A stretch of DNA of 64,000 bases, from assembly GCF_900343125.1 (NCBI RefSeq), contig NZ_OPYL01000005.1, positions 62,001-126,000 of the forward strand, read 5' to 3'. Under the pieces are notes generated by a model. The model was not told the DNA's origin and searched no databases. It saw nothing but the letters and a program-made list of their open reading frames with translations. Of this stretch, positions 43,230 to 51,877 are shown one piece after another. The stretch is from Dysgonomonas sp. Marseille-P4361 (GTDB taxonomy: Bacteria > Bacteroidota > Bacteroidia > Bacteroidales > Dysgonomonadaceae). Each line of letters begins with the position of its first letter. Position 1 is the stretch's first letter. A program made the position numbers and the translations under genes.

Positions 43230-44276
43230 ATGACTCTTTTAATTGTTATTATAGTTCTGGCTATTATCTTCGATTTTATTAATGGTTTTCATGATGCAGC
43301 AAATTCAATAGCAACAGTTGTTTCAACAAAGGTTTTGACTCCAACTCAAGCTGTGATATGGGCTGCATTTTTTAATTTTGTAGCCTACTTTATTGCTAAA
43401 TATATTATTGGTGGTTTCGGTATTGCCGATACTGTATCCAAAACCGTAAATATGGATTATATAATCCAAACTTTTGGAAACCCGTCTATTGTTATTATTG
43501 CTGGATTAGTTGCTGCAATTACTTGGAACCTTATCACTTGGTGGTTTGGAATTCCATCTTCTTCATCACATACCCTAATTGGTGGTTTTGCAGGAGCCGG
43601 TATCGCAGCGTCAGGATTTAGTGCTATTCATGCTGGTGTTGTAGGGGTTATTGCTTTATTTATAGTTGTTGCACCCTTGATCGGTATGGTTGCGGGGAAT
43701 CTGATTACAATTTTAACCCTTCATCTGGTAAAGAAAGCAAAACCAGGTAAAGCTGATAGGTGGTTTAAAAATCTTCAGTTGGTATCGTCTGCAGCATTGA
43801 GTATAGGACATGGTCTGAATGACTCTCAGAAAGTAATGGGTATTATAGCTGCAGCGTTGATTGCTTATACAGCAACTACGCCAGATGTTCATCCATGGCT
43901 TTATATGAATGATATGAATGATATGCATGATTGGGTGCCTCTCGTATGTTTTACAGCTATTGCTCTAGGAACAGTATGTGGAGGATGGAAAATTATGAAG
44001 ACAATGGGTAATCGTATTACAAAAATTACTCCAATCGAAGGTTTCTGTGCTCAAACAGCAGGTTCATTAACACTATTCATCACAGAGATATTACATGTTC
44101 CGGTAAGTACAACTCACGTTATTACAGGTAGTATTATCGGAGTAGGTTCGGTTAAGCGTCTTGCAGCTGTTCGTTGGGGTGTAACCAAGGATCTAGTTTT
44201 AGCATGGGTGTTAACTATCCCGATTAGTGCAGTAATGGCAATGCTGGTTTATCGTTTGATTATACTATTCGTTTAG
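43230..44276 (+). CDS. Low-affinity inorganic phosphate transporter, PiT family
   Basis: Inner-membrane phosphate (metal-phosphate) transporter of 348 residues with about ten helices. The two PiT signatures are present: GFHDAANSIATVVSTKVL near the N-terminus (about 20-37) and the inverted repeat GHGLNDSQKVMG in the second half, with TTHVITGSIIGVGSVKR near the C-terminus. Length is that of short PiT proteins. It is the second gene of an operon with DUF47, ended by a strong terminator. Confidence 0.94.
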   Translation: MTLLIVIIVLAIIFDFINGFHDAANSIATVVSTKVLTPTQAVIWAAFFNFVAYFIAKYIIGGFGIADTVSKTVNMDYIIQTFGNPSIVIIAGLVAAITWNLITWWFGIPSSSSHTLIGGFAGAGIAASGFSAIHAGVVGVIALFIVVAPLIGMVAGNLITILTLHLVKKAKPGKADRWFKNLQLVSSAALSIGHGLNDSQKVMGIIAAALIAYTATTPDVHPWLYMNDMNDMHDWVPLVCFTAIALGTVCGGWKIMKTMGNRITKITPIEGFCAQTAGSLTLFITEILHVPVSTTHVITGSIIGVGSVKRLAAVRWGVTKDLVLAWVLTIPISAVMAMLVYRLIILFV

Positions 44277-44305
44277 AGAGAAGAATGGATGAAATATTTT
44301 AAAAT

Positions 44306-44340
44306 AAAAGTAGAAGGATAGTATCCTTCTACTTTTTTTT
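44306..44340 (+). terminator. Terminator of the DUF47-PiT operon
   Basis: Perfect 15-base arms (44306-44320 and 44322-44336) meet around a single base; in practice the loop opens to a few bases. A T8 run includes and follows the right arm. Confidence 0.88.
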
Positions 44341-44375
44341 GTGAATTGTTCGTGATGAATATTCTTGTCTCATTA

Positions 44376-44406
44376 TTGTATTATTCATTGAAAAACAATA
44401 TCTTTG
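44376..44406 (+). promoter_or_regulatory. Promoter of rpsA
   Basis: TTG (44376-44378), a 20-base spacer and TATCTTTG (44399-44406) fit the Bacteroidetes -33/-7 consensus. The leader before the ATG would be about 65 bases. Confidence 0.7.
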
Positions 44407-44477
44407 CACCGCTAAAAAGCAAAATATGTTAAACTATTAATGATACTGATCAGGACTGGCGCCAGATCGAATTTTGA

Positions 44478-46277
44478 ATGATTGATAATTTAAAAAATGT
44501 ACAACCAGTAGCAGATTTTGACTGGGACAAGTACGAAAAAGGTGACTCACTATCGGCTAAGAGTCAAGAAGAATTAGTAGAAACTTATGACCAATCGTTG
44601 AATAAAGTAAACGACAAAGAAGTGGTTATGGGTAAAGTAACAGCGATGAACAAACGTGAGGTTGTTGTAAACATCGGTTACAAATCAGACGGTGTTGTAT
44701 CAATGAACGAATTCCGTTACAACCCTGATCTGAAAGTTGGTGACGAGGTAGAGGTATACATCGAAAGCCAAGAAGATAAAAAAGGTCAATTGATTCTTTC
44801 TCACAAGAAAGCTCGTGCAACTCGCTCTTGGGATCGTGTTAACGAAGCTCTTGAAAAAGACGAAATTATCAAAGGATTTATCAAATGTCGTACTAAGGGT
44901 GGTATGATCGTTGATGTGTTCGGTATTGAAGCATTCTTACCAGGATCACAAATCGACGTTAAACCAATTCGTGACTATGATGTATTCGTTGGTAAAACAA
45001 TGGAATTCAAAGTTGTAAAAATCAACCACGAATTTAAAAACGTAGTTGTTTCACACAAAGCTCTTATCGAAGCTGAACTTGAACAACAGAAAAAAGAAAT
45101 TATTTCGAAACTTGAAAAAGGTCAAGTACTTGAAGGTACAGTTAAAAACATCACTTCTTATGGTGTATTTATCGACCTTGGTGGCGTAGATGGTCTTATC
45201 CACATCACTGACCTATCTTGGGGACGTGTTCAACATCCAGAAGAAGTGGTTAAATTAGACGAGAAGATCAACGTTGTAATTCTTGATTTCGATGATGATA
45301 AAAAACGTATTGCTCTTGGATTGAAACAATTAACTCCACATCCATGGGATGCACTTAGCGCAGACTTGAAAGTTGGTGATAAAGTGAAGGGTAGAGTGGT
45401 TGTTATGGCTGATTATGGTGCATTTATCGAAATTGCTCCTGGTGTAGAAGGTCTAATCCACGTTTCAGAAATGAGCTGGGCTCAACACCTACGTAGCGCA
45501 CAAGACTTCATGAAAGTTGGTGACGAAGTAGAAGCTGTTGTTCTGACTCTTGATCGCGACGAGCGCAAAATGTCTCTTGGTATCAAACAATTGAAACCAG
45601 ATCCATGGGAAAATATCGAAGAGAAATACCCAGTTGGAAGCCAACATACTGCTAAAGTACGTAACTTCACTAACTTTGGAGTATTTGCTGAGATAGAAGA
45701 AGGTGTAGATGGACTTATCCATATCTCAGACCTTTCTTGGACTAAGAAAATTAAACACCCTAGCGAAGTAACTCAAATCGGTGCTGATATCGAAGTTCAA
45801 GTTCTTGAGATTGATAAAGAAAATCGTCGTTTGAGCTTAGGTCACAAGCAACTAGAAGAAAATCCTTGGGATGTATTTGAAACTATCTTTACAGTAGGTT
45901 CAGTACACGAAGGAACTGTAGTTGAAATGGTTGATAAAGGTGCAGTAATCTCTCTTCCTTACGGTGTAGAAGGTTTCGCAACTCCAAAACACTTAGTGAA
46001 AGAAGATGGTTCTCAAGCTAAAGTTGAAGAAAAACTTGAATTTAAAGTGATCGAATTCAACAAAGACTCTAAGAGAATTATCGTTTCTCATAGCCGTGTG
46101 TTTGAAGACGAAAAACCTGAAGCTAAAGAAGCTGCAGCTGAAAAGAAAGCTAAAAAATCAGCTAAGAAAGAAAAAGAAGAATCAGTACAATCTAATAGCA
46201 ATGTAGAAAAAACTACTTTAGGTGATATTGAGGAACTTGCAGCTTTGAAAGAAAAACTTTCAGGCGATAATAAATAA
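44478..46277 (+). CDS. rpsA: 30S ribosomal protein S1
   Basis: Binds mRNA and brings it to the 30S subunit. The 599-residue product has six S1 repeats, recognisable by DGVVSMNEF, EAFLPGSQ, DGLIHITDLSWG, EGLIHVSEMSW, DGLIHISDLSW and EGFATPKHL, spaced about 85 residues, and a charged Lys/Glu tail (about 545-575). The first 40 residues are an acidic start. The start at 44478 fits the promoter and the family N-terminus. Bacteroidetes have weak Shine-Dalgarno signals, so S1 is thought to matter more there. Confidence 0.96.
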   Translation: MIDNLKNVQPVADFDWDKYEKGDSLSAKSQEELVETYDQSLNKVNDKEVVMGKVTAMNKREVVVNIGYKSDGVVSMNEFRYNPDLKVGDEVEVYIESQEDKKGQLILSHKKARATRSWDRVNEALEKDEIIKGFIKCRTKGGMIVDVFGIEAFLPGSQIDVKPIRDYDVFVGKTMEFKVVKINHEFKNVVVSHKALIEAELEQQKKEIISKLEKGQVLEGTVKNITSYGVFIDLGGVDGLIHITDLSWGRVQHPEEVVKLDEKINVVILDFDDDKKRIALGLKQLTPHPWDALSADLKVGDKVKGRVVVMADYGAFIEIAPGVEGLIHVSEMSWAQHLRSAQDFMKVGDEVEAVVLTLDRDERKMSLGIKQLKPDPWENIEEKYPVGSQHTAKVRNFTNFGVFAEIEEGVDGLIHISDLSWTKKIKHPSEVTQIGADIEVQVLEIDKENRRLSLGHKQLEENPWDVFETIFTVGSVHEGTVVEMVDKGAVISLPYGVEGFATPKHLVKEDGSQAKVEEKLEFKVIEFNKDSKRIIVSHSRVFEDEKPEAKEAAAEKKAKKSAKKEKEESVQSNSNVEKTTLGDIEELAALKEKLSGDNK

Positions 46278-46306
46278 GAAATAATCCTTATTTACCACAT
46301 ATTGAG

Positions 46307-46340
46307 GAGCTGTCTAGGAATAGGCAGCTCTTCTTTTTTA
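46307..46340 (+). terminator. Terminator of rpsA
   Basis: GAGCTGTC (46307-46314) pairs with GGCAGCTC (46323-46330), one G-T pair, 8-base loop, followed by TTCTTTTTT. Confidence 0.8.
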
Positions 46341-46378
46341 GTGTGTCAGCCTTTTAGGACAGATGCATCATATTTAAA

Positions 46379-46414
46379 AGAAAAGCCTCAGGCAAAGTTG
46401 TCTGAGGCTTTTCT
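46379..46414 (-). terminator. Terminator of the minus-strand glycosyltransferase gene
   Basis: A perfect 13-bp stem (46379-46391 with 46402-46414) has a 10-base loop, 21 bases beyond the stop codon on the minus strand. Confidence 0.78.
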
Positions 46415-46435
46415 GCGATTATTATAATATTCTAA

Positions 46436-47533
46436 TTATTGCTTCCAGAATTCAAGGTATTTCTTTGCAACAGAGATATAATCGTGATTCTTTTCAACAA
46501 ATAATCGACTGTTTCTGGATATTTCAGGTATCTCTTTCTTGTTTAGAACAATCCATTCGAGCTTATCAAACACATCGTCTTCGGTCGGATGTACATTTAT
46601 TATCGGACGATTTTCATACTCTCCATACAGATCGTAAATATAAGGTTCTCCTCCACCTACGAGGACTTTTCCTTGAGCCATTGCCAACAAGGCATTCATT
46701 GCAGGAGTGTGTGAATATAATTGGTCTAACACGACATGTGCCTGCGACATTAATTGTTGATAGACATCGTAGCTAACCGATTCTACCCGGGTGACAATAA
46801 CCTTGTCAGGATATTTGTCTTTTACTCTGGCAAGTGCCTTTTCCATAACGTCAGTCCCTTTGAACTTTTCTCGAATCTTGTTAATCCCGATAAAGAAATT
46901 CACTTTCTCCGGTTCTTCGGGTATTGGTTGAAATTCGATTTCGGAAATATTCATAGGGAGAGGTATATATTTTACCTTGTCTCCGAAAATAGGTTCGTAT
47001 GATTTGTAATATTCATACAAGCAAGCAGCTATCCCATTGACCGAATTGGCAAGTTTTACATTGAATTTTTCAAGAGGGGTATCAATCCACTTGTCGATGA
47101 AGCGTTGGTTGAAATCAACATTAATAGGCTTACCATCAACAAAGAACTCCGAATAGTCGAAAATCTCATTGCCCATACAAGCTCTTACCCAGTAAGAATC
47201 ATCCCCGAATGCTCCCATAAAGACCTTTTTGTTGTTCTTTAGTAGTTTCTTCGATAGATAATCGTTTATACGCACATTCTGGGTAGTAAAACAAGGGTTG
47301 ATCAATTGAACAACATCGTATCCATTAAATTGCTTAAATTTATCAAGGACTGATAATAAGCTGGTAAATGTATCTTTTATGCTCGAACTCTTACGGGTGA
47401 GGTCTATATCTCTGGGATAGTTTTTAAACCCATCACCATCAGATGCTACAACAACCTCATGTCCTAGTGTACGTAATCCTTCGGCTAACGTCAGATGAGC
47501 ACGGCTATATTCTCCGATTAATAATATTTTCAT
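46436..47533 (-). CDS. Glycosyltransferase, GT-B fold (GT1/GT4-like)
   Basis: The 365-residue cytoplasmic product has a Rossmann start MKILLIGEYSRAHLTLAEGLRTLGHEVVVASDG (about 1-33), a central linker with FIGINKIREKFKGTDVMEKAL (about 218-238) like the start of the second Rossmann domain, and a C-terminal block VLDQLYSHTPAMNALLAMAQGKVLVGGGEPYI followed by a glutamate-containing loop. This is the GT-B layout, but the family number and the sugar are uncertain. No other polysaccharide genes are next to it. It has its own -7 box and terminator. Confidence 0.78.
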   Translation of the reverse strand: MKILLIGEYSRAHLTLAEGLRTLGHEVVVASDGDGFKNYPRDIDLTRKSSSIKDTFTSLLSVLDKFKQFNGYDVVQLINPCFTTQNVRINDYLSKKLLKNNKKVFMGAFGDDSYWVRACMGNEIFDYSEFFVDGKPINVDFNQRFIDKWIDTPLEKFNVKLANSVNGIAACLYEYYKSYEPIFGDKVKYIPLPMNISEIEFQPIPEEPEKVNFFIGINKIREKFKGTDVMEKALARVKDKYPDKVIVTRVESVSYDVYQQLMSQAHVVLDQLYSHTPAMNALLAMAQGKVLVGGGEPYIYDLYGEYENRPIINVHPTEDDVFDKLEWIVLNKKEIPEISRNSRLFVEKNHDYISVAKKYLEFWKQ

Positions 47534-47554
47534 AAAGTTTCTTTAAGTTTACTG

Positions 47555-47562
47555 CAAAGATA
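47555..47562 (-). promoter_or_regulatory. -7 box of the glycosyltransferase gene
   Basis: The minus strand reads TATCTTTG, matching TAnnTTTG, 21 bases before the ATG. Confidence 0.55.
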
Positions 47563-47583
47563 CAATTTTTATAAGATGATCTC

Positions 47584-48198
47584 TTATTTCGTATAGAAAG
47601 TCAGATCCTTAGCTTTAATTGCGAATGTATAGTCTTTATCAATATATAAGACAGGGAATGTTTCTTCTTTATTCCAACTTTTATTTTTCTTACTGATATC
47701 TTTTGCATCGGATACAAAAAGAAAGAGGTTTGATTCAGAATTGTCATCGTAAATAGGGTGAACACCTTTCTTTTGTAGGTTAGAGTCTTTTTTTATTAAC
47801 TCTTCAAATTCTATCTTCTCTCCCAGATTCTTAATGTAATAGCTGTTATGACGATGTGAATCTGTTATAAATACAGAAAAAACTTTATTGACTTCCTCGT
47901 GGATAGGTCTTGCAAGACAGACAAGAAATGAATCAGGCGTGTTTATTTTAGTCTTGAAGATATGCCTTTTAATCGCTTTGAACCATATTGTACCCACAAC
48001 AAATAGTGCCAGATATGGTATTGAGTAAAGAGATGCAAGCATGTCTTGTTTCAGTATATAGATAATACCCGCCAAACCAACGAACAGTAAACATATAGGA
48101 GCTATGATTAAAATAGTTTTCCACCATGGTGTTTTGCTTAAGTAACTTCTTTTGAAACTATAGTCTCCTTCTAGTTTGGCATAATCTTGAGGTTTCAT
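47584..48198 (-). CDS. Hypothetical membrane protein with two helices
   Basis: I recognise no family. The 204-residue product has a short N-terminal part (YAKLEGDYSFKRSYLSKTPWW), two close hydrophobic helices at about 27-49 and 54-73, and a soluble C-terminal domain (about 80-204) with NTPDSFLVCLARPIHEEVNKVFSVFI and FPVLYIDKDYTFAIKAKDLTFY. The topology is similar to that of the YcxB-like protein at 31283, but the sequence is not clearly related. It may be cotranscribed with the glycosyltransferase gene 50 bases downstream, although that has its own -7 box. Confidence 0.6.
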   Translation of the reverse strand: MKPQDYAKLEGDYSFKRSYLSKTPWWKTILIIAPICLLFVGLAGIIYILKQDMLASLYSIPYLALFVVGTIWFKAIKRHIFKTKINTPDSFLVCLARPIHEEVNKVFSVFITDSHRHNSYYIKNLGEKIEFEELIKKDSNLQKKGVHPIYDDNSESNLFLFVSDAKDISKKNKSWNKEETFPVLYIDKDYTFAIKAKDLTFYTK

Positions 48199-48243
48199 AT
48201 AAATTGGATTGTTTATGAATTTCTAATTGTATAAATGTTCTTG

Positions 48244-48251
48244 CAAAAATA
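48244..48251 (-). promoter_or_regulatory. -7 box of the two-helix membrane protein gene
   Basis: The minus strand reads TATTTTTG, matching TAnnTTTG, 45 bases before the start codon. Confidence 0.5.
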
Positions 48252-48512
48252 CAACATAGTTAAACTTCACGAGCTTTTGCTTCTTGTTCTTTATGATATC
48301 ATCGTGTAAAATTAGCTTTATTTCACAAAAAAGATAGCTTTTAGAAAGGATAAGAAGATTAATTTTTTATTATTATAACTGAAAGCATAAAGTATATAAA
48401 AAACTAAAAAATGAAAACATCTGTTCGAAACATGAGGTTATAGTAGAAGAAAAAACTAATTTTACGATTGATTGTAAAGAAATAAGTAACTTTTTTACAG
48501 CATAGAAGAGTG
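48252..48512 (+). other. Upstream region of the RSH gene
   Basis: AT-rich stretch with no gene, tRNA or convincing hairpin; together with the minus-strand promoter it makes up the 310-base gap. I see no exact TAnnTTTG box on the plus strand within 150 bases of the start codon, so how this stringent-response gene is started is not visible. Confidence 0.45.
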
Positions 48513-50726
48513 ATGGATACTTTAAGAGAAAATGTACATAAGGCTAACGAGCTGAACTTTACTAAATTTAAACAACTTGTCCGAAATTTAGAAGAGCAGC
48601 TGACTCCTGACGAATTACAGAAACTGAAAACTGTAATCAAAAAATCATTAGCAGAGAAAATTTATCATAAAGAAGAGAGAGAAGACAGTGCGGCTGATCT
48701 GATAATCAGTACGTGTATTATTCTGATCGAAGAGATGAGTATGCGAAGCGCTTCTGTTATAGCCCTTATTCTTTATGGGCCAGTCGTGTATAATACAATA
48801 AGTATAAATGATGTAAAGAAGCTGTTTGGTGCAGATATCGCTGATATTATTTCCGGACTTATTAAGGTTAATAATCTGGAAATGAATGAATCGGCGATTG
48901 CTTCCGATAATTATATAAAGCTTCTGATTTCGCTTGCCGAAGATATGAGAGTAATCCTTATCAAGATAGCAAGTCGTTTGTACGAAATGAGATGTGCCAG
49001 AAATTATAGTGAGCAATATCGCCTCAAACTAGCACTGGAAGTTTCGTATCTGTACACACCATTAGCCCATAAGCTTGGTTTGTATAAAATAAAGACAGAG
49101 TTTGAAGACTTGTATTTGAAATATACCGATAGACAAGCTTACGACTTTGTGGTGCAAAAGATAAATGAGAGTAAAGACTCACGTGATAAATATATTGCCG
49201 AATTTATAGAGCCAATCAACGGAAGATTGAAAGAAACAGGGCTTAAGTATGATATAAAGGGGCGTGTGAAGTCAATTTCGTCTATCAATAATAAATTGAA
49301 GAAACAGAAAACGGATTTTGAACATATTTACGATCTGTTTGCCATACGTATCATATTGGATTCGGAACTGGATAAAGAAAAGGCAGAATGTTGGCAAATC
49401 TATTCTATCGTTACCGATCTTTATACACCAAATCCTAAACGATTGAAAGACTGGTTGTCTATTCCCAAGAGTAATGGATATGAGTCATTACATACGACTG
49501 TAATGGGACCTGAGTCGCGTTGGGTAGAGGTGCAGGTCAGAACCCGAAGGATGGATGAGATAGCTGAAAAAGGGCTTGCTGCTCACTGGAAATATAAGGG
49601 GTTGAAGAGTCAGTCTAGAATGGATGACTGGCTTACCAGCTTACGCGAAATGCTTGAGAATAAAGATATGGGTAGTGTAGAGAAGCTCGAGAATTTTAAA
49701 CTTGATCTTTACGACGATGAAATCTATGTTTTTACTCCCAAAGGAGATTTGCATAAACTGCCTAATGGAGCTACAATTCTTGATTTTGCATTCTCTATTC
49801 ACTCCAGAGTAGGATCTACCTGTGTTTCGGGTAAAGTTAATGGACGCAATGTTTCTATTCGTCATAAACTAAAAAACGGAGATCAGATAGAGATTATGAC
49901 TTCACCTAATCAGTCGCCTAAGCGCGATTGGCTTAGCTTTGTTGTGACATCGAAGGCGAAGCATAAAATACGTCAGACACTAAAAGAGGAAGCTAATAAA
50001 CAGGTTGAAATAGCCAAAGAAATGCTTAAACGTCGTGTCAAGAATAGAAAAGTTGAAATAAATGAATCTATAATGATGCGATTGATTAAGAAGCTAGGTT
50101 TCAAGACAGTTACCGACTTCTATATAAAAATAGCAGAAGAAACGCTGGATGTAAATAATGTCATCGAGCAATATTTAGCTTTAGAGAAGAAAGAAACAGA
50201 ACAGCATGAAAAGTATGAGGTTGTAAGTGCTGAAAATTATATTCCTCAGCAGACTGCTCCGGTGAAAGAGTCGAGTAGCAAGGAGGAGTTGGTTATTGAT
50301 CATAACCTGACAGGTGTAGATTACAAACTAGCCAAATGCTGTAACCCTATCTATGGGGATGAAATCTTCGGGTTTGTTTCTTCGCAAGGTATTCGTATTC
50401 ACAGAAAGAATTGCCCTAATGCGCAGAATATGATCTCTCGTTTTGCTTATAGAGTAATTCCGGCTAAATGGTCTGGCAAATCAGGGTCTAGCTATACTGT
50501 AACGCTTCGTATTATTGGGCACGATGATATTAGTATTATCAATAACTTAACTTCTATTATAGCAAAAGAAGCAGGGATAAGCATACGATCAATTAGTATT
50601 GATTCTAACGATGGTTTGTTTCAGGGGAATATATCCGTTGTATTGAGCAATACAGATATGCTTAATGGATTGATGAAAAAACTAAAGACAGTAAAAGGAG
50701 TGAAAGGTGTTACTCGGCTGAACTAA
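48513..50726 (+). CDS. RelA/SpoT homologue with a degenerate hydrolase domain
   Basis: Long RSH protein (737 residues) that makes the alarmone (p)ppGpp. The N-terminal HD hydrolase region (about 30-200) lacks the catalytic residues: the HDxVED block reads LILYGPVVYN, and the LADRLHNMR block reads IASRLYEMR. The synthetase domain looks intact: IYDLFAIRII, IPKSNGYESLHT, VEVQVRT and GLAAHW. It is followed by TGS (IYVFTPKGDLHKLPNGA), a zinc-finger-like block (AKCCNPIYGDEI) and a C-terminal ACT domain. I start at the ATG at 48513 rather than the GTG just before it. It should therefore behave as a RelA-like synthetase, while a second, bifunctional RSH elsewhere must hydrolyse the alarmone. Confidence 0.9.
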   Translation: MDTLRENVHKANELNFTKFKQLVRNLEEQLTPDELQKLKTVIKKSLAEKIYHKEEREDSAADLIISTCIILIEEMSMRSASVIALILYGPVVYNTISINDVKKLFGADIADIISGLIKVNNLEMNESAIASDNYIKLLISLAEDMRVILIKIASRLYEMRCARNYSEQYRLKLALEVSYLYTPLAHKLGLYKIKTEFEDLYLKYTDRQAYDFVVQKINESKDSRDKYIAEFIEPINGRLKETGLKYDIKGRVKSISSINNKLKKQKTDFEHIYDLFAIRIILDSELDKEKAECWQIYSIVTDLYTPNPKRLKDWLSIPKSNGYESLHTTVMGPESRWVEVQVRTRRMDEIAEKGLAAHWKYKGLKSQSRMDDWLTSLREMLENKDMGSVEKLENFKLDLYDDEIYVFTPKGDLHKLPNGATILDFAFSIHSRVGSTCVSGKVNGRNVSIRHKLKNGDQIEIMTSPNQSPKRDWLSFVVTSKAKHKIRQTLKEEANKQVEIAKEMLKRRVKNRKVEINESIMMRLIKKLGFKTVTDFYIKIAEETLDVNNVIEQYLALEKKETEQHEKYEVVSAENYIPQQTAPVKESSSKEELVIDHNLTGVDYKLAKCCNPIYGDEIFGFVSSQGIRIHRKNCPNAQNMISRFAYRVIPAKWSGKSGSSYTVTLRIIGHDDISIINNLTSIIAKEAGISIRSISIDSNDGLFQGNISVVLSNTDMLNGLMKKLKTVKGVKGVTRLN

Positions 50727-50752
50727 TATAGCTGTTTGAGTATAAAAAATAG

Positions 50753-50788
50753 GAGTCAGAATCTTTATAGAAAGATTCTGACTCTTTT
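50753..50788. terminator. Bidirectional terminator between the RSH and acyltransferase genes
   Basis: A 14-bp perfect stem (50753-50766 with 50771-50784), loop ATAG, followed by TTTT. The stop codon of the acyltransferase gene (50765-50767) lies inside the hairpin. Confidence 0.87.
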
Positions 50789-51721
50789 ATTTAGCTCTAT
50801 AATTGCCGCAGCAAATATCATCGATAGTAAGAACGATATTGGAAACATAATTGCATCTGCATTGTATGGAGATCCATTTACTAAAAATATAGCAACCACA
50901 TGTACATAATATATACTGGCAGTCACCTTTGCTATGTAATTATCTCCGCCTAGTTCGTATTTAGAAAACTTCAATACTGATAAGAATATCAGTGGAGCGA
51001 CAAATGGACTGACTAAGTATATTTCATCCTTTACAGGATCCAATTCTCCTACTTTAAAATTATAATACAATAGAACTGACTCTAGAATAAGAAGGGCAAA
51101 AAGAACTGTGCTCAGAAGAACAACATAATTGCTTTTGAAGAAAGGTCTCTCTTCTAAATTCATTTTCTTTATGTAGTATCCTGAAAACATGAAAGGGAAC
51201 CCCATAAACAGGAATGTTCTCACGATGGTAGGGTACATGTAGATATGTACATCGAATACATATATTTTCTGGATTACATATCCTATAAAGAAGCAAATGA
51301 ATGAAGCTATCAGTACGTATGTTAGTTTACATTTCCTAGTTAGGAAGATCAAAATTGCAGCTCCTATCAGGCTGGCTATATACCACAAATGGTAGTATCC
51401 TGTAATAAAGTTGATTAGGATTAATTTTTTTCCACCTCCCGACATGTACCACAGGAAAGGGAGATATATAATTGTCCATGTGATATAAATTATCAGAATC
51501 TGTTTAAGGTATTTCTTTACCTTTTGTTTGTCATCAACGATATCAGCAAAGTAATATCCGTTAATAATAAGGAATATAGGTACTGTAACTCTGGCAAGCC
51601 CATCTGAAACAAGCCAGCCGCATATACCGTATGTTGAAATATCGCTATGAGCCAGTACTACTAAGAAGATGAGTACCATCCTTAGATAATCGATACTTAT
51701 ATTGCGTCCTTTTGTAAGCAT
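50765..51721 (-). CDS. Acyltransferase 3 family membrane protein
   Basis: The 318-residue inner-membrane protein has about ten helices and the family start NISIDYLRMVLIFLVVLAHSD, with the R...H pattern of acyltransferase 3 proteins, and FLIINGYYFADIV. Such proteins move acetyl or other acyl groups onto extracytoplasmic sugars such as O-antigen or peptidoglycan. No sugar-modifying neighbour identifies its substrate; the nearest, the GH125-GH76 operon, lies beyond a terminator. Confidence 0.82.
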   Translation of the reverse strand: MLTKGRNISIDYLRMVLIFLVVLAHSDISTYGICGWLVSDGLARVTVPIFLIINGYYFADIVDDKQKVKKYLKQILIIYITWTIIYLPFLWYMSGGGKKLILINFITGYYHLWYIASLIGAAILIFLTRKCKLTYVLIASFICFFIGYVIQKIYVFDVHIYMYPTIVRTFLFMGFPFMFSGYYIKKMNLEERPFFKSNYVVLLSTVLFALLILESVLLYYNFKVGELDPVKDEIYLVSPFVAPLIFLSVLKFSKYELGGDNYIAKVTASIYYVHVVAIFLVNGSPYNADAIMFPISFLLSMIFAAAIIELNKRVRIFL

Positions 51722-51751
51722 ATGATAAAGTAGTTTTCAATAATATCGGTG

Positions 51752-51759
51752 CAAAAGTA
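51752..51759 (-). promoter_or_regulatory. -7 box of the acyltransferase gene
   Basis: The minus strand reads TACTTTTG, matching TAnnTTTG, 30 bases before the start codon. Confidence 0.5.
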
Positions 51760-51824
51760 CATCTTTTTTTAGAATAATCATACCAATGATAACTATAACA
51801 GAATGTGTTGTGTCATTTTGAAAA

Positions 51825-51856
51825 AATAAGGGTAACAAAATTTTGTTACCCTTATT
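51825..51856 (-). terminator. Terminator of the GH76-GH125 operon
   Basis: A perfect 32-base palindrome: AATAAGGGTAACAAAA (51825-51840) and TTTTGTTACCCTTATT (51841-51856). It folds into a long stem and lies 21 bases after the GH125 stop codon on the minus strand. Confidence 0.8.
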
Positions 51857-51877
51857 AATATCACTTTATATACTTTA

